From Flavobacteriales bacterium (GTDB taxonomy: Bacteria > Bacteroidota > Bacteroidia > Flavobacteriales > UBA7430): a DNA stretch of 17,684 bases. The notes below the pieces were generated by a model, which was not told the origin of the DNA, searched no databases, and worked only from the letters and a program-made list of their open reading frames with translations. Location of the stretch: assembly GCA_024959975.1 (NCBI GenBank), contig JANXFM010000132.1, positions 1-17,684 on the forward strand, given 5' to 3'. This document shows, piece by piece, positions 8,259 to 16,448 of the stretch. Numbering within the stretch: the stretch's first letter is position 1; each line of letters starts with the position of its first letter. The position numbers were made by a program, and so were the translations under genes.

Positions 8259-8266
8259 CAAAAGTA
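8259..8266 (-). promoter_or_regulatory. -7 promoter element for the conserved hypothetical gene
   Basis: Minus-strand TACTTTTG fits TAnnTTTG and ends 18 nt before the ATG at 8240. No TTG is seen at 17-23 nt upstream. Confidence 0.4.
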
Positions 8267-8309
8267 CAATCTTCTTTGGAATCTTCTTTTCTACGTGTAA
8301 ATTTATCCA

Positions 8310-8837
8310 ATGAATTATTTCGATTATGTTTTATTAGTGCCTGTATTGTATGGCTTGTACCGTGGATTTAGTAAAGGTTTAATTCTTGAACTCGCTTCTT
8401 TACTAGCCTTGGTAGCCGGTATTTATGGTGCGATGCATTTTTCATCTTTTACTTTTGAGTATTTAAGTAACTATGTTGAAATAGAGACCTCGTATTTACA
8501 ACTCGCATCGTATGGGCTTACGTTTATTATTATTGTTTTGGTTGTGACCCTTACGGGGAAAATTCTTACGCTTCTTATTAAAATGGTAGCCTTGGGTTTC
8601 ATCAACCGTATGATGGGGGCAGTTTTTGGGGGGCTGAAAGCTCTTTTAATTTTGTCCGTACTTCTTCTATTTTTTGACCGATTGAATAAGCAATTTGGAA
8701 TCGTTAAAGAAGAGGTGTTAAATGCGTCGGTATTATACAGCCCGATATTAATTCAGTCTCAAGAGTTTTATCCGAATGTTTTAGAAGAATTTGAAAAGCA
8801 GAAGGAGCATATTGATGACATTACGGATGATTTATAA
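8310..8837 (+). CDS. CvpA-family inner-membrane protein
   Basis: A 175-residue integral membrane protein of the CvpA (colicin V production) family. It starts with the typical NYFDYVLLVPVLYGLYRGFSKGLI segment and has four hydrophobic stretches, at about 5-20, 26-45, 67-92 and 100-122. RMMGAVFGGLKALLILSVLL matches the conserved glycine-rich third or fourth helix. The C-terminal 50 residues are charged and probably cytoplasmic. CvpA proteins have been linked to envelope homeostasis, but their biochemical role is unclear. It is monocistronic, ending in a strong terminator. Confidence 0.85.
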   Translation: MNYFDYVLLVPVLYGLYRGFSKGLILELASLLALVAGIYGAMHFSSFTFEYLSNYVEIETSYLQLASYGLTFIIIVLVVTLTGKILTLLIKMVALGFINRMMGAVFGGLKALLILSVLLLFFDRLNKQFGIVKEEVLNASVLYSPILIQSQEFYPNVLEEFEKQKEHIDDITDDL

Positions 8838-8846
8838 TTTATAGAT

Positions 8847-8878
8847 AAAAAAAGCGACTCATTCGAGTCGCTTTTTTT
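8847..8878. terminator. Bidirectional rho-independent terminator
   Basis: GCGACTC and GAGTCGC pair perfectly around an ATTC loop, flanked by seven A's on the left and seven T's on the right. The stem extends to 14 bp if the A/T runs pair. It separates convergent cvpA-like and pgk, and the pgk stop codon overlaps its right T-run. Confidence 0.92.
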
Positions 8879-10067
8879 AGTTGTTTATGGCTTTAACACC
8901 GGGAAGTTCTTTCCCTTCCAGATATTCGAGCATGGCTCCACCACCGGTAGAAACATAACTTACTTTATCCTGCATGTTGAATTTTTTAACAGCAGCAACA
9001 GAATCTCCACCACCTACTAAAGAGAAGCTTCCTTGTGCTGTTGCATCTGCAATGGCATTTGCAACAAATTTAGTTCCTTCAGCAAACTTGTCCATTTCAA
9101 AAACACCCATAGGACCGTTCCAAAGAATGGTTTTAGAACTTAGGATGGCTTCGCGATAAAGCGATTTAGTTTTATCACTAATATCCAGACCCATCCAACC
9201 CTCTTCTACTTTGTCGATGTCGCTAACCGCTGTGTTGGCGTCGTTAGAGAAAGCATCCGCATTTAATGAGTCGACCGGGATAAGTAATTCTACACCTTTT
9301 TCTTTTGCTTCGGCAATTAAAGAAAGAGCTAAGTCTAGCTTGTCATTTTCCACGAGTGAAGCACCAACACTACCGCCCATTGCTTTGGCGAAAGTGTAAG
9401 ACATTCCTCCACCTATGATGATCTTATCGACCTTATCCATCAACTTGGTGATGATGGTAATTTTAGAAGAAACCTTAGCTCCACCCATAATGGCTGTAAT
9501 CGGCCTTTCACCTTCGTTAACCACCTTTTCCAGATTGTTGATCTCGTTTGCCATGACGTAGCCAAAACATTTGTTGTTGCCAACAAAATCAGCAATAACG
9601 GCAGTAGATGCATGTGCTCGGTGTGCTGTACCAAAAGCATCGTTTACATAAATATCGGCTAGTTTTGACAGCTTCTCAGCAAATGTTTTGTCGCCGGCTT
9701 TTTCTTCATCGTAAAAACGTAAGTTTTCCAGTAATAGAACATCACCACTTTTAAGCTTATCTGCTTCTGAAGTCACTTCATCTCCAATACAGTCGTTTAT
9801 ATATTTTACCGGACAACCAAGCTTGTCTGAAAGGTGACTCACAATGTGTTTTAAAGAGAATTTATCTTCAGGACCTTTTTTAGGGCGCCCCAGATGCGAC
9901 ATTAAAATTACAGCCCCACCATCGTCAAGAATTTTCTTTATTGTTGGAAGTGCTGCACAAATACGTGTGTCATCTGTAATTTCTAAATTTTCGTCTAAAG
10001 GGACGTTAAAATCTACTCTTACTAAGGCTTTCTTACCTTCGAAATTTATTTGATCAATCGTTTTCAT
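8877..10067 (-). CDS. pgk: Phosphoglycerate kinase
   Basis: A 396-residue glycolytic enzyme that transfers phosphate from 1,3-bisphosphoglycerate to ADP. The N-terminal substrate domain shows RVDFNVPLDE, LMSHLGRPKK and LLLENLRFYDEE. The C-terminal nucleotide domain shows IMGGAKVSSK, IIGGGMSYTFAKA, ILWNGPMGVFEM, SLVGGGDSVAAVKK and STGGGAMLEYLEG. The frame continues upstream to an ATG at 10106, but I chose the ATG at 10067: it gives the family's standard length, and the 13 extra residues would be encoded across the -7 element at 10072-10079. The gene is monocistronic. Confidence 0.97.
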   Translation of the reverse strand: MKTIDQINFEGKKALVRVDFNVPLDENLEITDDTRICAALPTIKKILDDGGAVILMSHLGRPKKGPEDKFSLKHIVSHLSDKLGCPVKYINDCIGDEVTSEADKLKSGDVLLLENLRFYDEEKAGDKTFAEKLSKLADIYVNDAFGTAHRAHASTAVIADFVGNNKCFGYVMANEINNLEKVVNEGERPITAIMGGAKVSSKITIITKLMDKVDKIIIGGGMSYTFAKAMGGSVGASLVENDKLDLALSLIAEAKEKGVELLIPVDSLNADAFSNDANTAVSDIDKVEEGWMGLDISDKTKSLYREAILSSKTILWNGPMGVFEMDKFAEGTKFVANAIADATAQGSFSLVGGGDSVAAVKKFNMQDKVSYVSTGGGAMLEYLEGKELPGVKAINN

Positions 10068-10071
10068 GCGA

Positions 10072-10079
10072 CAAAAGTA
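10072..10079 (-). promoter_or_regulatory. -7 promoter element of pgk
   Basis: Minus-strand TACTTTTG fits TAnnTTTG and ends only 4 nt before the chosen pgk ATG, so transcription would start at or next to the start codon. The -33 region has only a T-rich TTTTCC about 18-20 nt upstream. Confidence 0.45.
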
Positions 10080-10185
10080 AGCCTTCTGTTTGGTACTGGA
10101 AAACATCTTTTTGAAGAAAGTAAATGTTTCGTATGTAATTGAATATTGCTACCGTTTAGGCGGTCGGTAAAAACCCTATAAATTC

Positions 10186-10218
10186 TCAAATATTCAAATC
10201 TTCAAATCAATTTCAAAT
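10186..10218. repeat. Four short TCAAAT direct repeats upstream of holB
   Basis: TCAAAT occurs at 10186, 10194, 10202 and 10213, at spacings of 8, 8 and 11. The array ends just before the putative -7 element of holB. It could be a regulator-binding array or simple-sequence drift. Confidence 0.4.
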
Positions 10219-10220
10219 TG

Positions 10221-10228
10221 TATCTTTG
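10221..10228 (+). promoter_or_regulatory. -7 promoter element of the holB-ricT-gldH-PBP operon
   Basis: TATCTTTG fits TAnnTTTG and ends 4 nt before the holB ATG at 10233, implying a nearly leaderless transcript. No TTG is found at the expected -33 distance. Confidence 0.45.
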
Positions 10229-10232
10229 AAGT

Positions 10233-11393
10233 ATGCTGTTTAAAGAGCTTTTAGGACAAGAAAAGGTCAAAGAATTATTGCTGCAGTCGGTGCGAGAAGA
10301 GCGCGTACCACATGCACAATTGTTTTTGGGCTCTAAAGGTTCGTCAAATTTAGCCTTAGCTCTTGCTTTTGCACAATACGTAGGGTGCACAAATAAGCAG
10401 GAAGAAGATTCTTGTGGCGAATGTCCATCTTGTGTAAAGCATAAGAAGTTTAGCCATCCTGATTTACATTTTGTTTTTCCTGTTGCTACAACGGCTTCGG
10501 TAAAAACAAAACCTATAAGCAAGAATTTTTTGACCGAATGGAGAGCACTTTTGGATGATAATGCGTATTTTTCTCTATTCGATTGGCTAAAACATATTGG
10601 TGTTGAAAATAAACAAGGAATAATTTCGGTTGAAGAAAGCGCTCATATCATGAAAGATTTGAGTTTAAAACCTTACGAATGCGACACTAAAATTATGTTG
10701 ATTTGGATGCCTGAAAAGATGAATGTTCAGGCGGCGAATAAGTTGTTGAAAATTATTGAAGAGCCACCACATAAAACGCTTTTTTTGCTTGTTGCTGAAA
10801 GCGCTGAAAATATGTTGGCTACGGTATTGTCGCGTACTCAATTATTAAAAGTCCCTCGATATTCTGATGAGGAGGTGATAAGTTATTTAATGAGTCGTGG
10901 TATTGAGCATAGTAAAGCTCAAATGATTTCGGCTTTGGTAGAGGGTAATATCAATGAAGCCCTTCAATTAGCCGGGTATGCTGAAGATGCAGAGGAAAAC
11001 TCTTTGCGTTTTGTACAGTGGATGCGCTTATGTTTTAGCGCTTTACAAGTTAAAGACATTGATAAATTGGTGCAGTGGTCTGAAAAAATGGCTAAAGTAG
11101 GTAGAGAGAATCAAAAGAGCTTTCTTCTGTATGCATCAAATGTAATGCGAGATGCATTACTGAAAAACTATGGTGTTGACGCGATGATGAAAATGAATGT
11201 TGGCGGACAGAATTTCACCATGGAGAAATTTGCTCCTTTTATTCATGCGGATAACTGCATGGAGATTGTTGAGGAGTTGAATATGGCGCAACGACATATT
11301 GAAAGAAATGCAAATCCTAAGATATTATTCTTAGACACATCTTTTAAAATTGCTCGTTTGCTCCATAAAAAATTAAAACAGGTGATAGCCTGA
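10233..11393 (+). CDS. holB: DNA polymerase III clamp-loader subunit delta prime
   Basis: A 386-residue AAA+ protein that forms part of the clamp loader, which places the sliding clamp on DNA. It starts with the typical LFKELLGQEKVKELL and PHAQLFLGSKGSSNLALALAFA. The Walker A loop lacks the lysine, as expected for a non-hydrolysing delta prime subunit. A zinc module follows (C52, C61, C64, C67; CGECPSC). KLLKIIEEPP (170-179) and the sensor motif SRT (200-202) are both present. The C-terminal helical domain completes it. It heads a four-gene operon, with ricT 13 nt downstream. Confidence 0.9.
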   Translation: MLFKELLGQEKVKELLLQSVREERVPHAQLFLGSKGSSNLALALAFAQYVGCTNKQEEDSCGECPSCVKHKKFSHPDLHFVFPVATTASVKTKPISKNFLTEWRALLDDNAYFSLFDWLKHIGVENKQGIISVEESAHIMKDLSLKPYECDTKIMLIWMPEKMNVQAANKLLKIIEEPPHKTLFLLVAESAENMLATVLSRTQLLKVPRYSDEEVISYLMSRGIEHSKAQMISALVEGNINEALQLAGYAEDAEENSLRFVQWMRLCFSALQVKDIDKLVQWSEKMAKVGRENQKSFLLYASNVMRDALLKNYGVDAMMKMNVGGQNFTMEKFAPFIHADNCMEIVEELNMAQRHIERNANPKILFLDTSFKIARLLHKKLKQVIA

Positions 11394-11406
11394 TAAAAAC
11401 ATAAAA

Positions 11407-12768
11407 ATGGCGTGTACGAATTGTTCAACAACAGCGGGCAATGCCCCAGGTTGTAAAAGTAAAGGAGCATGTAGTACCGGTAATTGTGGTAAGATGCCAA
11501 TATTTAATTGGCTTTCAAATATGAGTTTACCTACCGGTCAAGACCCTTTCGATATCTTAGAAGTCCGGTTTAAAAATGGGCGAAAAGAATTCTTTAAAAA
11601 CAAGAATAACCTAAACGTGCACATGGGCGATAATGTAGCAGTAGAAGCCAGTCCCGGGCACGATATTGGCGTAGTTTCTCTTAAAGGGGAGTTGGTGCGT
11701 TTACAAATGCGTAAAAAGAAAATCAGCGTTGATAGTGAAAAAGTAAAAACGCTTTATCGCCATGCTTCGGAAAGTGATCTTGAAAAATGGGAAATTGCCA
11801 GAAACAGAGAGAAAGAGACCATGTACAGAGCCAGAGAAATGGCTTTGAAATTGGGCTTAGATATGAAGATTGGTGATGTGGAGTTTCAAGGAGATAATGT
11901 CAAAGCTATTTTTTATTACACTTCTGAGAGTCGTGTAGATTTTCGTGACCTTATTAAGGTTATGGCTGATGAATTTAAAATTCGCATTGAAATGCGTCAG
12001 ATTGGCGCTCGTCAGGAAGCACAGCGCATGGGAGGTATCGGATCCTGTGGGCGTGAGCTTTGTTGTAGTACCTGGTTAAATGATTTTCGCTCAGTAAGCA
12101 CTAGTGCAGCGCGTTACCAACAACTATCTTTAAATCCACAAAAGCTAGCTGGTCAGTGTGGGAAACTAAAATGTTGTTTGAACTATGAACTAGATATGTA
12201 TGTTGAGGCTATTAAAGATTTTCCGGAGTCCAATGTAAATCTTAAAACAAAAAAAGGAGATGCCTTTATGCAGAAGATGGACATCTTCAGACGTAAATTA
12301 TGGTATTCATACATTAGTGAGCCTTCGCATTTTATTGAGTTGAATTTAGATAAAGTTCAGGAAGTTCTGGCTCAAAATAAACAGGGGGAATCTCCGGAGT
12401 CTTTAGAGATGTTTGTTCAGGCTTATGTTGAGGAACCCAAGCATGATTATGAGAATGTTGTAGGGCAGGATAGTATTACTCGATTTGATAAAAACAGGAC
12501 ATCAAAACGTTCTAATAAAAATAGACATTCTAAAAATAATAAAACGAACAACTCCAAGGGACGAGATCAAGGGAGTCAAAAGCCTGAGTCTAAACGAGGT
12601 GGGAAAACCCCGAATGCTAAAACAGCAGCCACAAAGGCAAAACAACAAGGGTCTACAAATGGTATCGCTAAATCAAAAAGCAAATCACGCGGACAAGGCG
12701 GGGAATTAAGGTCTGATAAGAATTCTGTAAATAGAAGTAAAAATAATGGCAAAAAGAAACCTGAATAA
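11407..12768 (+). CDS. ricT: PSP1-domain protein, RicT (YaaT) homologue
   Basis: A 453-residue cytoplasmic protein. The PSP1 core (about 45-310) contains the signatures IGSCGRELCCSTWL (C214, C219, C220) and CGKLKCCLNYE (C251, C256, C257). In Bacillus subtilis such cysteines of RicT bind iron-sulfur clusters in the RicA-RicF-RicT complex that modulates RNase Y. The N-terminal 30 residues carry five more cysteines (C3, C6, C16, C22, C27), a feature I associate with Bacteroidota versions. From about residue 359 the tail is a basic, low-complexity run rich in K, N, S, R and G, probably disordered and RNA-binding (inference). Its last 23 bases overlap gldH, suggesting coupled translation. Confidence 0.85.
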   Translation: MACTNCSTTAGNAPGCKSKGACSTGNCGKMPIFNWLSNMSLPTGQDPFDILEVRFKNGRKEFFKNKNNLNVHMGDNVAVEASPGHDIGVVSLKGELVRLQMRKKKISVDSEKVKTLYRHASESDLEKWEIARNREKETMYRAREMALKLGLDMKIGDVEFQGDNVKAIFYYTSESRVDFRDLIKVMADEFKIRIEMRQIGARQEAQRMGGIGSCGRELCCSTWLNDFRSVSTSAARYQQLSLNPQKLAGQCGKLKCCLNYELDMYVEAIKDFPESNVNLKTKKGDAFMQKMDIFRRKLWYSYISEPSHFIELNLDKVQEVLAQNKQGESPESLEMFVQAYVEEPKHDYENVVGQDSITRFDKNRTSKRSNKNRHSKNNKTNNSKGRDQGSQKPESKRGGKTPNAKTAATKAKQQGSTNGIAKSKSKSRGQGGELRSDKNSVNRSKNNGKKKPE

Positions 12769-13219
12769 ACTAGGCCTTTTCGTAGCCCTTTTACTTTTTG
12801 CTTCTTGTGATCGTAGTAAGGTTTTTGATGTGTATCATGGTATTGATTCCGGAGGGTGGAATTCTGATGAAGCCCTTGATTTTGAAGTCGAAATTACTTC
12901 GCAGGAAGGTCGTTTGTTTAATTATTTAATTGGGCTTAGAAACAACAATGATTACTTGTACGCTAATATTTTCTTTTTTGTGGATGTAGAAAGCCCTAAC
13001 GGGGAGCTTCAAAGAGATACCCTTCAATATTTACTTGCAGAGCCTGGTGGGAAATGGTTAGGGTCTGGAGTTGGCGAAATAAAATTCAATCTTTTTAAGT
13101 TTAAAGAAGGGCAAGCGATGCAATCGGGAGTTTATAAGTTTAGCATAGCACATGGTATGCGCGATGATTTACTTTTGGGTGTCGAAGATGTAGGTTTACG
13201 AATAGAAGAATCAAATTAA
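12746..13219 (+). CDS. gldH: Gliding-motility lipoprotein GldH
   Basis: A 157-residue lipoprotein: a basic N-terminus, a hydrophobic core LGLFVALLLFA and lipobox FASC with C21 as the lipidated cysteine. The mature part has the GldH pattern: VFDVYHGIDSGGWNSDEAL, NNNDYLYANIFFFVDVESPNGE, RDTLQYLLAEPGGKWLGSG and SGVYKFSIAHGMR...GVEDVGLRIE. GldH is needed for gliding motility in Flavobacterium johnsoniae and is tied to the type IX secretion/gliding apparatus; its precise role is unclear. The position after ricT and before a class A PBP is the arrangement I expect in Flavobacteriales. The ATG lies inside the end of ricT in another frame. Confidence 0.87.
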   Translation: MAKRNLNKLGLFVALLLFASCDRSKVFDVYHGIDSGGWNSDEALDFEVEITSQEGRLFNYLIGLRNNNDYLYANIFFFVDVESPNGELQRDTLQYLLAEPGGKWLGSGVGEIKFNLFKFKEGQAMQSGVYKFSIAHGMRDDLLLGVEDVGLRIEESN

Positions 13220-13220
13220 A

Positions 13221-15509
13221 ATGAGCGTAAAAAAGAAATTATCTTCTTGGTTCATTCGTTTATTTTGGATGGCAATATTAGGTCCTGTATTGGGTATTGC
13301 CGGAGGCGTTTGGTTTGCCTCTATGGGTTTGTTTGGTTCTTTGCCTTCCTTTGAGGAATTAGAGAATCCACAGCAAAATTTAGCAACAGAAATTTATGCA
13401 TCTGATGGGGTTCTTTTAGGGAAGTTCTTTTACGAAAACCGCTCACCTGTTGCATACGATCAGCTATCACCCCATTTAGTGAATGCACTTATTTCTACTG
13501 AAGACGAGCGTTTTAGGGAGCATTCGGCCATAGATGCTAAATCTTTAGCACGAGCAATTGCCGGAGCACTTACAGGACGAAGTGCAGGAGGGGGGTCTAC
13601 CATTACCCAGCAGTTATCTAAAATGCTCTTTACTGATGTTTCTTCGAATATCTTTCAGCGGGTAATGCAAAAGTTTAAGGAGTGGGTAATCTCAGTTCGT
13701 CTTGAAAGAAATTTTACCAAAGATGAGATTTTAACCATGTATTTAAATAAGTTCGACTTTCTTTATTTAGCAGTAGGGGTGAAGTCGGCTGCAAGGATAT
13801 ATTTTAATACAACTCCCGATCAATTAACGATTGAGCAAGCTGCAGTATTGGTTGGAATGGCTAAAAATCCATCACTATATAATCCTAAGCGTTTCCCCGA
13901 GTATGCTTTTAAGCGTAGGAATGTTGTTTTTGGACAGATGTATCGCAATGGAACAATCTCTGAGGTAGAAAGAGATTCTCTGGTTACCTTACCCATAGAG
14001 CTTGATTTTAAGCGGACGAATCATAATGATGGCTTAGCGCCTTATTTTAGAGAGCACTTACGAAAGTATATGAAAGATTGGCTTAAAGATCATAAAAAGC
14101 CGGATGGAACGGAATATAATATTTATGCGGATGGGTTGAAAATCTACACAACCATAGATTCTCGTATGCAGCAGTATGCCGAAGAAGCCGTTGCATCTTA
14201 TATGCCAATTTTACAAGAACAGTTTTACCAGCACTGGGACGTTGAAGTTTATGAAGAGGATGAAGAGGTCGATGAAGATGAAGAAAAATTTACGCACCCC
14301 CCTTTTGATGAAGCTTTACGACCTGGGCAGGTTGATACCCTTATGCTGACGGCTATGAAACGATCTGAGCGTCACAGAAAGTTGAGAAGGCGCAAAGCTC
14401 CTGAGGAGGAAATTGAAGAGGTATTTAATACGCCAACGCAGATGAACATTTTTACCTGGACGGGTGCTGTGGATACGACGCTAACACCAATGGATTCTAT
14501 TTTGCATTATAAGTATTTATTGCAAACGGGTATGATGTCTATGGATCCTAAAACAGGATTTATTAAAGCCTGGGTAGGAGGGATCAACCATCATTATTTC
14601 CAGTATGATCATGTTAAGGAAGCGAAAAGACAAGTAGGGTCTACTTTTAAACCTTTTGTTTATGCTACGGCTATCGATCAGCATAATTATTCTCCTTGCA
14701 TGAAAGTACCTAATGTTCAGGTGATTTTTGAAAAAGAGACCTGGGGTTTAGAAGAAGATTGGATTCCTAGAAATTCAGGTGAGAAATATGGGGGAGAGTT
14801 AAATTTAAAAGAAGCTTTAGCAAATTCTGTAAATACTATTACTGCTTATTTAATGAAGCAGGTTGGTCCTAGAAAAGTTCGTAAAATGGCCAGGGGTATG
14901 GGGTTAAAGGGGAGGATTCCGGCGGCACCATCTATTTGCCTGGGAACTCCTGATGTTTCTATTTATGAAATGGTGGGGGCCTACGGAACTTTTGCTAATA
15001 AGGGGATTTATACCTCGCCAATTTTCTTAAATAGAATTGAAGATAAAAATGGAGTTGTATTGGATGAGTTTAGCCCTAGGACTACAGAAGTTCTTAGTGA
15101 AGATAAAGCCTATGTTATGTTAAACCTGATGCAAGGAGTAACCACAAAAGGTTCGGGTATTCGATTGCGTTGGAAGTATGGATTTAAAAATCAAATTGCC
15201 GGTAAAACTGGAACCACGCAAAATCAGTCTGACGGTTGGTTTATGGGGGTAGTGCCAAATTTAGTTACCGGTGTTTGGACCGGAGCCGAAGACAGAGCTG
15301 TACATTTTAGGACCATTACTTTAGGACAAGGAGCACACATGGCTTTACCTATTTGGGGAGAGTATATGACAAGAGTATATGAGGATGCTGACTTGGGTAT
15401 TTCTAAAGCAGATTTTGAAGCCCCCAATCGGTTAACCATAGAATTAGACTGTGATAAATTTGAGAAGGAAAGTATTGACTTTGATGATGAGTCAGAAGAA
15501 GAATTTTGA
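13221..15509 (+). CDS. Class A penicillin-binding protein (PBP1A-type, bifunctional)
   Basis: A 762-residue peptidoglycan synthase anchored by one N-terminal membrane helix (about 12-36). The glycosyltransferase domain (about 50-230) has the catalytic Glu motif STEDERFREH (E94), GGGSTITQQLSKMLF (124-138) and the RKF-like KEWVISVRLERNFTKDEILTMYLN. The transpeptidase domain (about 430-700) has STFK with nucleophile S474, SVN (536-538) and KTGT (662-665). A highly charged insert (about 343-403; EEDEEVDEDEE, then RHRKLRRRK) separates the halves, and the C-terminus is acidic (DDESEEEF). The enzyme polymerises and cross-links glycan strands in the periplasm. It starts 1 nt after the gldH stop and ends the operon. 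Function is clear; an mrcA/ponA name would be by analogy only. Confidence 0.95.
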   Translation: MSVKKKLSSWFIRLFWMAILGPVLGIAGGVWFASMGLFGSLPSFEELENPQQNLATEIYASDGVLLGKFFYENRSPVAYDQLSPHLVNALISTEDERFREHSAIDAKSLARAIAGALTGRSAGGGSTITQQLSKMLFTDVSSNIFQRVMQKFKEWVISVRLERNFTKDEILTMYLNKFDFLYLAVGVKSAARIYFNTTPDQLTIEQAAVLVGMAKNPSLYNPKRFPEYAFKRRNVVFGQMYRNGTISEVERDSLVTLPIELDFKRTNHNDGLAPYFREHLRKYMKDWLKDHKKPDGTEYNIYADGLKIYTTIDSRMQQYAEEAVASYMPILQEQFYQHWDVEVYEEDEEVDEDEEKFTHPPFDEALRPGQVDTLMLTAMKRSERHRKLRRRKAPEEEIEEVFNTPTQMNIFTWTGAVDTTLTPMDSILHYKYLLQTGMMSMDPKTGFIKAWVGGINHHYFQYDHVKEAKRQVGSTFKPFVYATAIDQHNYSPCMKVPNVQVIFEKETWGLEEDWIPRNSGEKYGGELNLKEALANSVNTITAYLMKQVGPRKVRKMARGMGLKGRIPAAPSICLGTPDVSIYEMVGAYGTFANKGIYTSPIFLNRIEDKNGVVLDEFSPRTTEVLSEDKAYVMLNLMQGVTTKGSGIRLRWKYGFKNQIAGKTGTTQNQSDGWFMGVVPNLVTGVWTGAEDRAVHFRTITLGQGAHMALPIWGEYMTRVYEDADLGISKADFEAPNRLTIELDCDKFEKESIDFDDESEEEF

Positions 15510-15547
15510 TTAGCTATTAGCGATCAGTGAATAAATAGTAAAAAGTA

Positions 15548-15582
15548 ATTACCCCTCGAGGAGGGTACTACAGGGGTGTAAT
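15548..15582. repeat. GC-rich palindromic element in the scoA leader region
   Basis: ATTACCCCT (15548-15556) pairs with AGGGGTGTAAT (15572-15582) with a short bulge, and an inner CCCTC/GAGGG pair offers an alternative hairpin. It stands out in an otherwise AT-rich 218-bp gap between the PBP gene and scoA. No T-run follows, so it is not a classic terminator. It may be a short interspersed repeat. The rest of the gap holds no clear gene or consensus promoter. Confidence 0.5.
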
Positions 15583-15727
15583 AGTATGTTGTATTTACTC
15601 TAGATAACAGTTTAATTATTTTCAAGGGCAAGAGGAATAAGGCTTGGTTTTTGTTATATTACTATATGGTAAAAGACTGTTAATACGTTTTGAGAAATAA
15701 ATGAATTCAACAATTAAAATTTAACAG

Positions 15728-16420
15728 ATGATAAATAAAGTTGTTACCAATGTACAGGAAGCCCTACAGGGGGTAAAAGATGGAATGACCTTGATGTTGG
15801 GTGGTTTCGGCTTATGTGGAATTCCGGAAAATAGTATTGCTGAATTGGTAAAAAAGGGAATTAAAAACTTAACCTGTATTTCAAATAATGCAGGGGTTGA
15901 TGATTTCGGTTTGGGCTTGTTACTTCAAGGAAAGCAAATTAATAAAATGATCTCTTCTTACGTAGGAGAAAACGACGAATTTGAACGTCAGATGTTAAGT
16001 GGAGAACTCGAGGTAGACCTTATACCTCAAGGCTCTTTAGCAGAGCGTTGTAGAGCCGGAGGAGCAGGAATTCCAGGATTTTTCACACCTGCTGGCTATG
16101 GAACGGAAGTTGCTGAAGGAAAAGAAGTGAGAGAATTTAATGGAAAACCTCATATTTTAGAATCGGCACTACATGCTGATTTTGCTATTGTAAAAGCTTG
16201 GAAAGGAGATACTGCCGGGAACTTAATTTACAAAGCCACAGCAAAAAATTTTAACCCGATGATGGCAATGGCAGGTAAAATTACCATTGCAGAGGTAGAA
16301 GAGCTTGTTCCTGCAGGTGACCTAAATCCCAATGAAATTCATACACCCGGTATTTTTGTTCAACGAATTTTTCAAGGAGAAAGGTTTGAGAAAAGAATTG
16401 AACAACGAACCGTTAGATAA
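15728..16420 (+). CDS. scoA: 3-oxoacid CoA-transferase subunit A
   Basis: A 230-residue alpha subunit of succinyl-CoA:3-ketoacid (or acetate/acetoacetate-type) CoA-transferase. The family signature TLMLGGFGLCGIPENSI (21-37) forms the glycine-rich CoA-binding loop. SNNAGVDDFGLGLLL, SYVGENDEFERQM, LIPQGSLAERCRAGGAGIPGFFTPAGYGT and AWKGDTAGNLIYKATAKNFNP are all conserved. The enzyme moves CoA between succinate and acetoacetate in ketone-body and amino-acid catabolism; the exact acyl donor cannot be fixed from sequence. Its partner scoB lies 403 nt downstream, separated by an inserted cassette whose left repeat overlaps the last base of this gene's stop codon. Confidence 0.93.
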   Translation: MINKVVTNVQEALQGVKDGMTLMLGGFGLCGIPENSIAELVKKGIKNLTCISNNAGVDDFGLGLLLQGKQINKMISSYVGENDEFERQMLSGELEVDLIPQGSLAERCRAGGAGIPGFFTPAGYGTEVAEGKEVREFNGKPHILESALHADFAIVKAWKGDTAGNLIYKATAKNFNPMMAMAGKITIAEVEELVPAGDLNPNEIHTPGIFVQRIFQGERFEKRIEQRTVR

Positions 16421-16437
16421 TTAATAATGACTAATTA
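16420..16437 (+). repeat. Left inverted repeat of the four-helix-bundle cassette
   Basis: ATTAATAATGACTAATTA starts on the final base of the scoA stop codon. It matches the reverse complement of 16787-16804 at 17 of 18 positions. Confidence 0.7.
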
Positions 16438-16448
16438 ATATAGTAAGT

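Noticed and set aside
10067..10106. Upstream ATG extending PGK by 13 residues
   Set aside because: The extension is not part of the family, would start with MFSSTKQKAYFCR and covers the likely -7 element.
10150..10165. Hairpin CCG...CGG in the pgk-holB gap as a riboswitch or terminator
   Set aside because: The stem is only 4-5 bp with no T-run in a useful direction.
10202..10522. 106-codon minus-strand open frame opposite the start of holB
   Set aside because: It lies wholly against the holB N-terminal region, has no recognisable domain, and holB has clear conserved motifs here.
12485..12709. 74-codon plus-strand frame within the ricT tail
   Set aside because: It is an alternate frame of a low-complexity AAA-rich stretch, which yields long frames by composition.
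15548..15582. Terminator for the holB-PBP operon
   Set aside because: The hairpin is GC-rich but not followed by a T-run, and it has alternative pairings more like a repeat.
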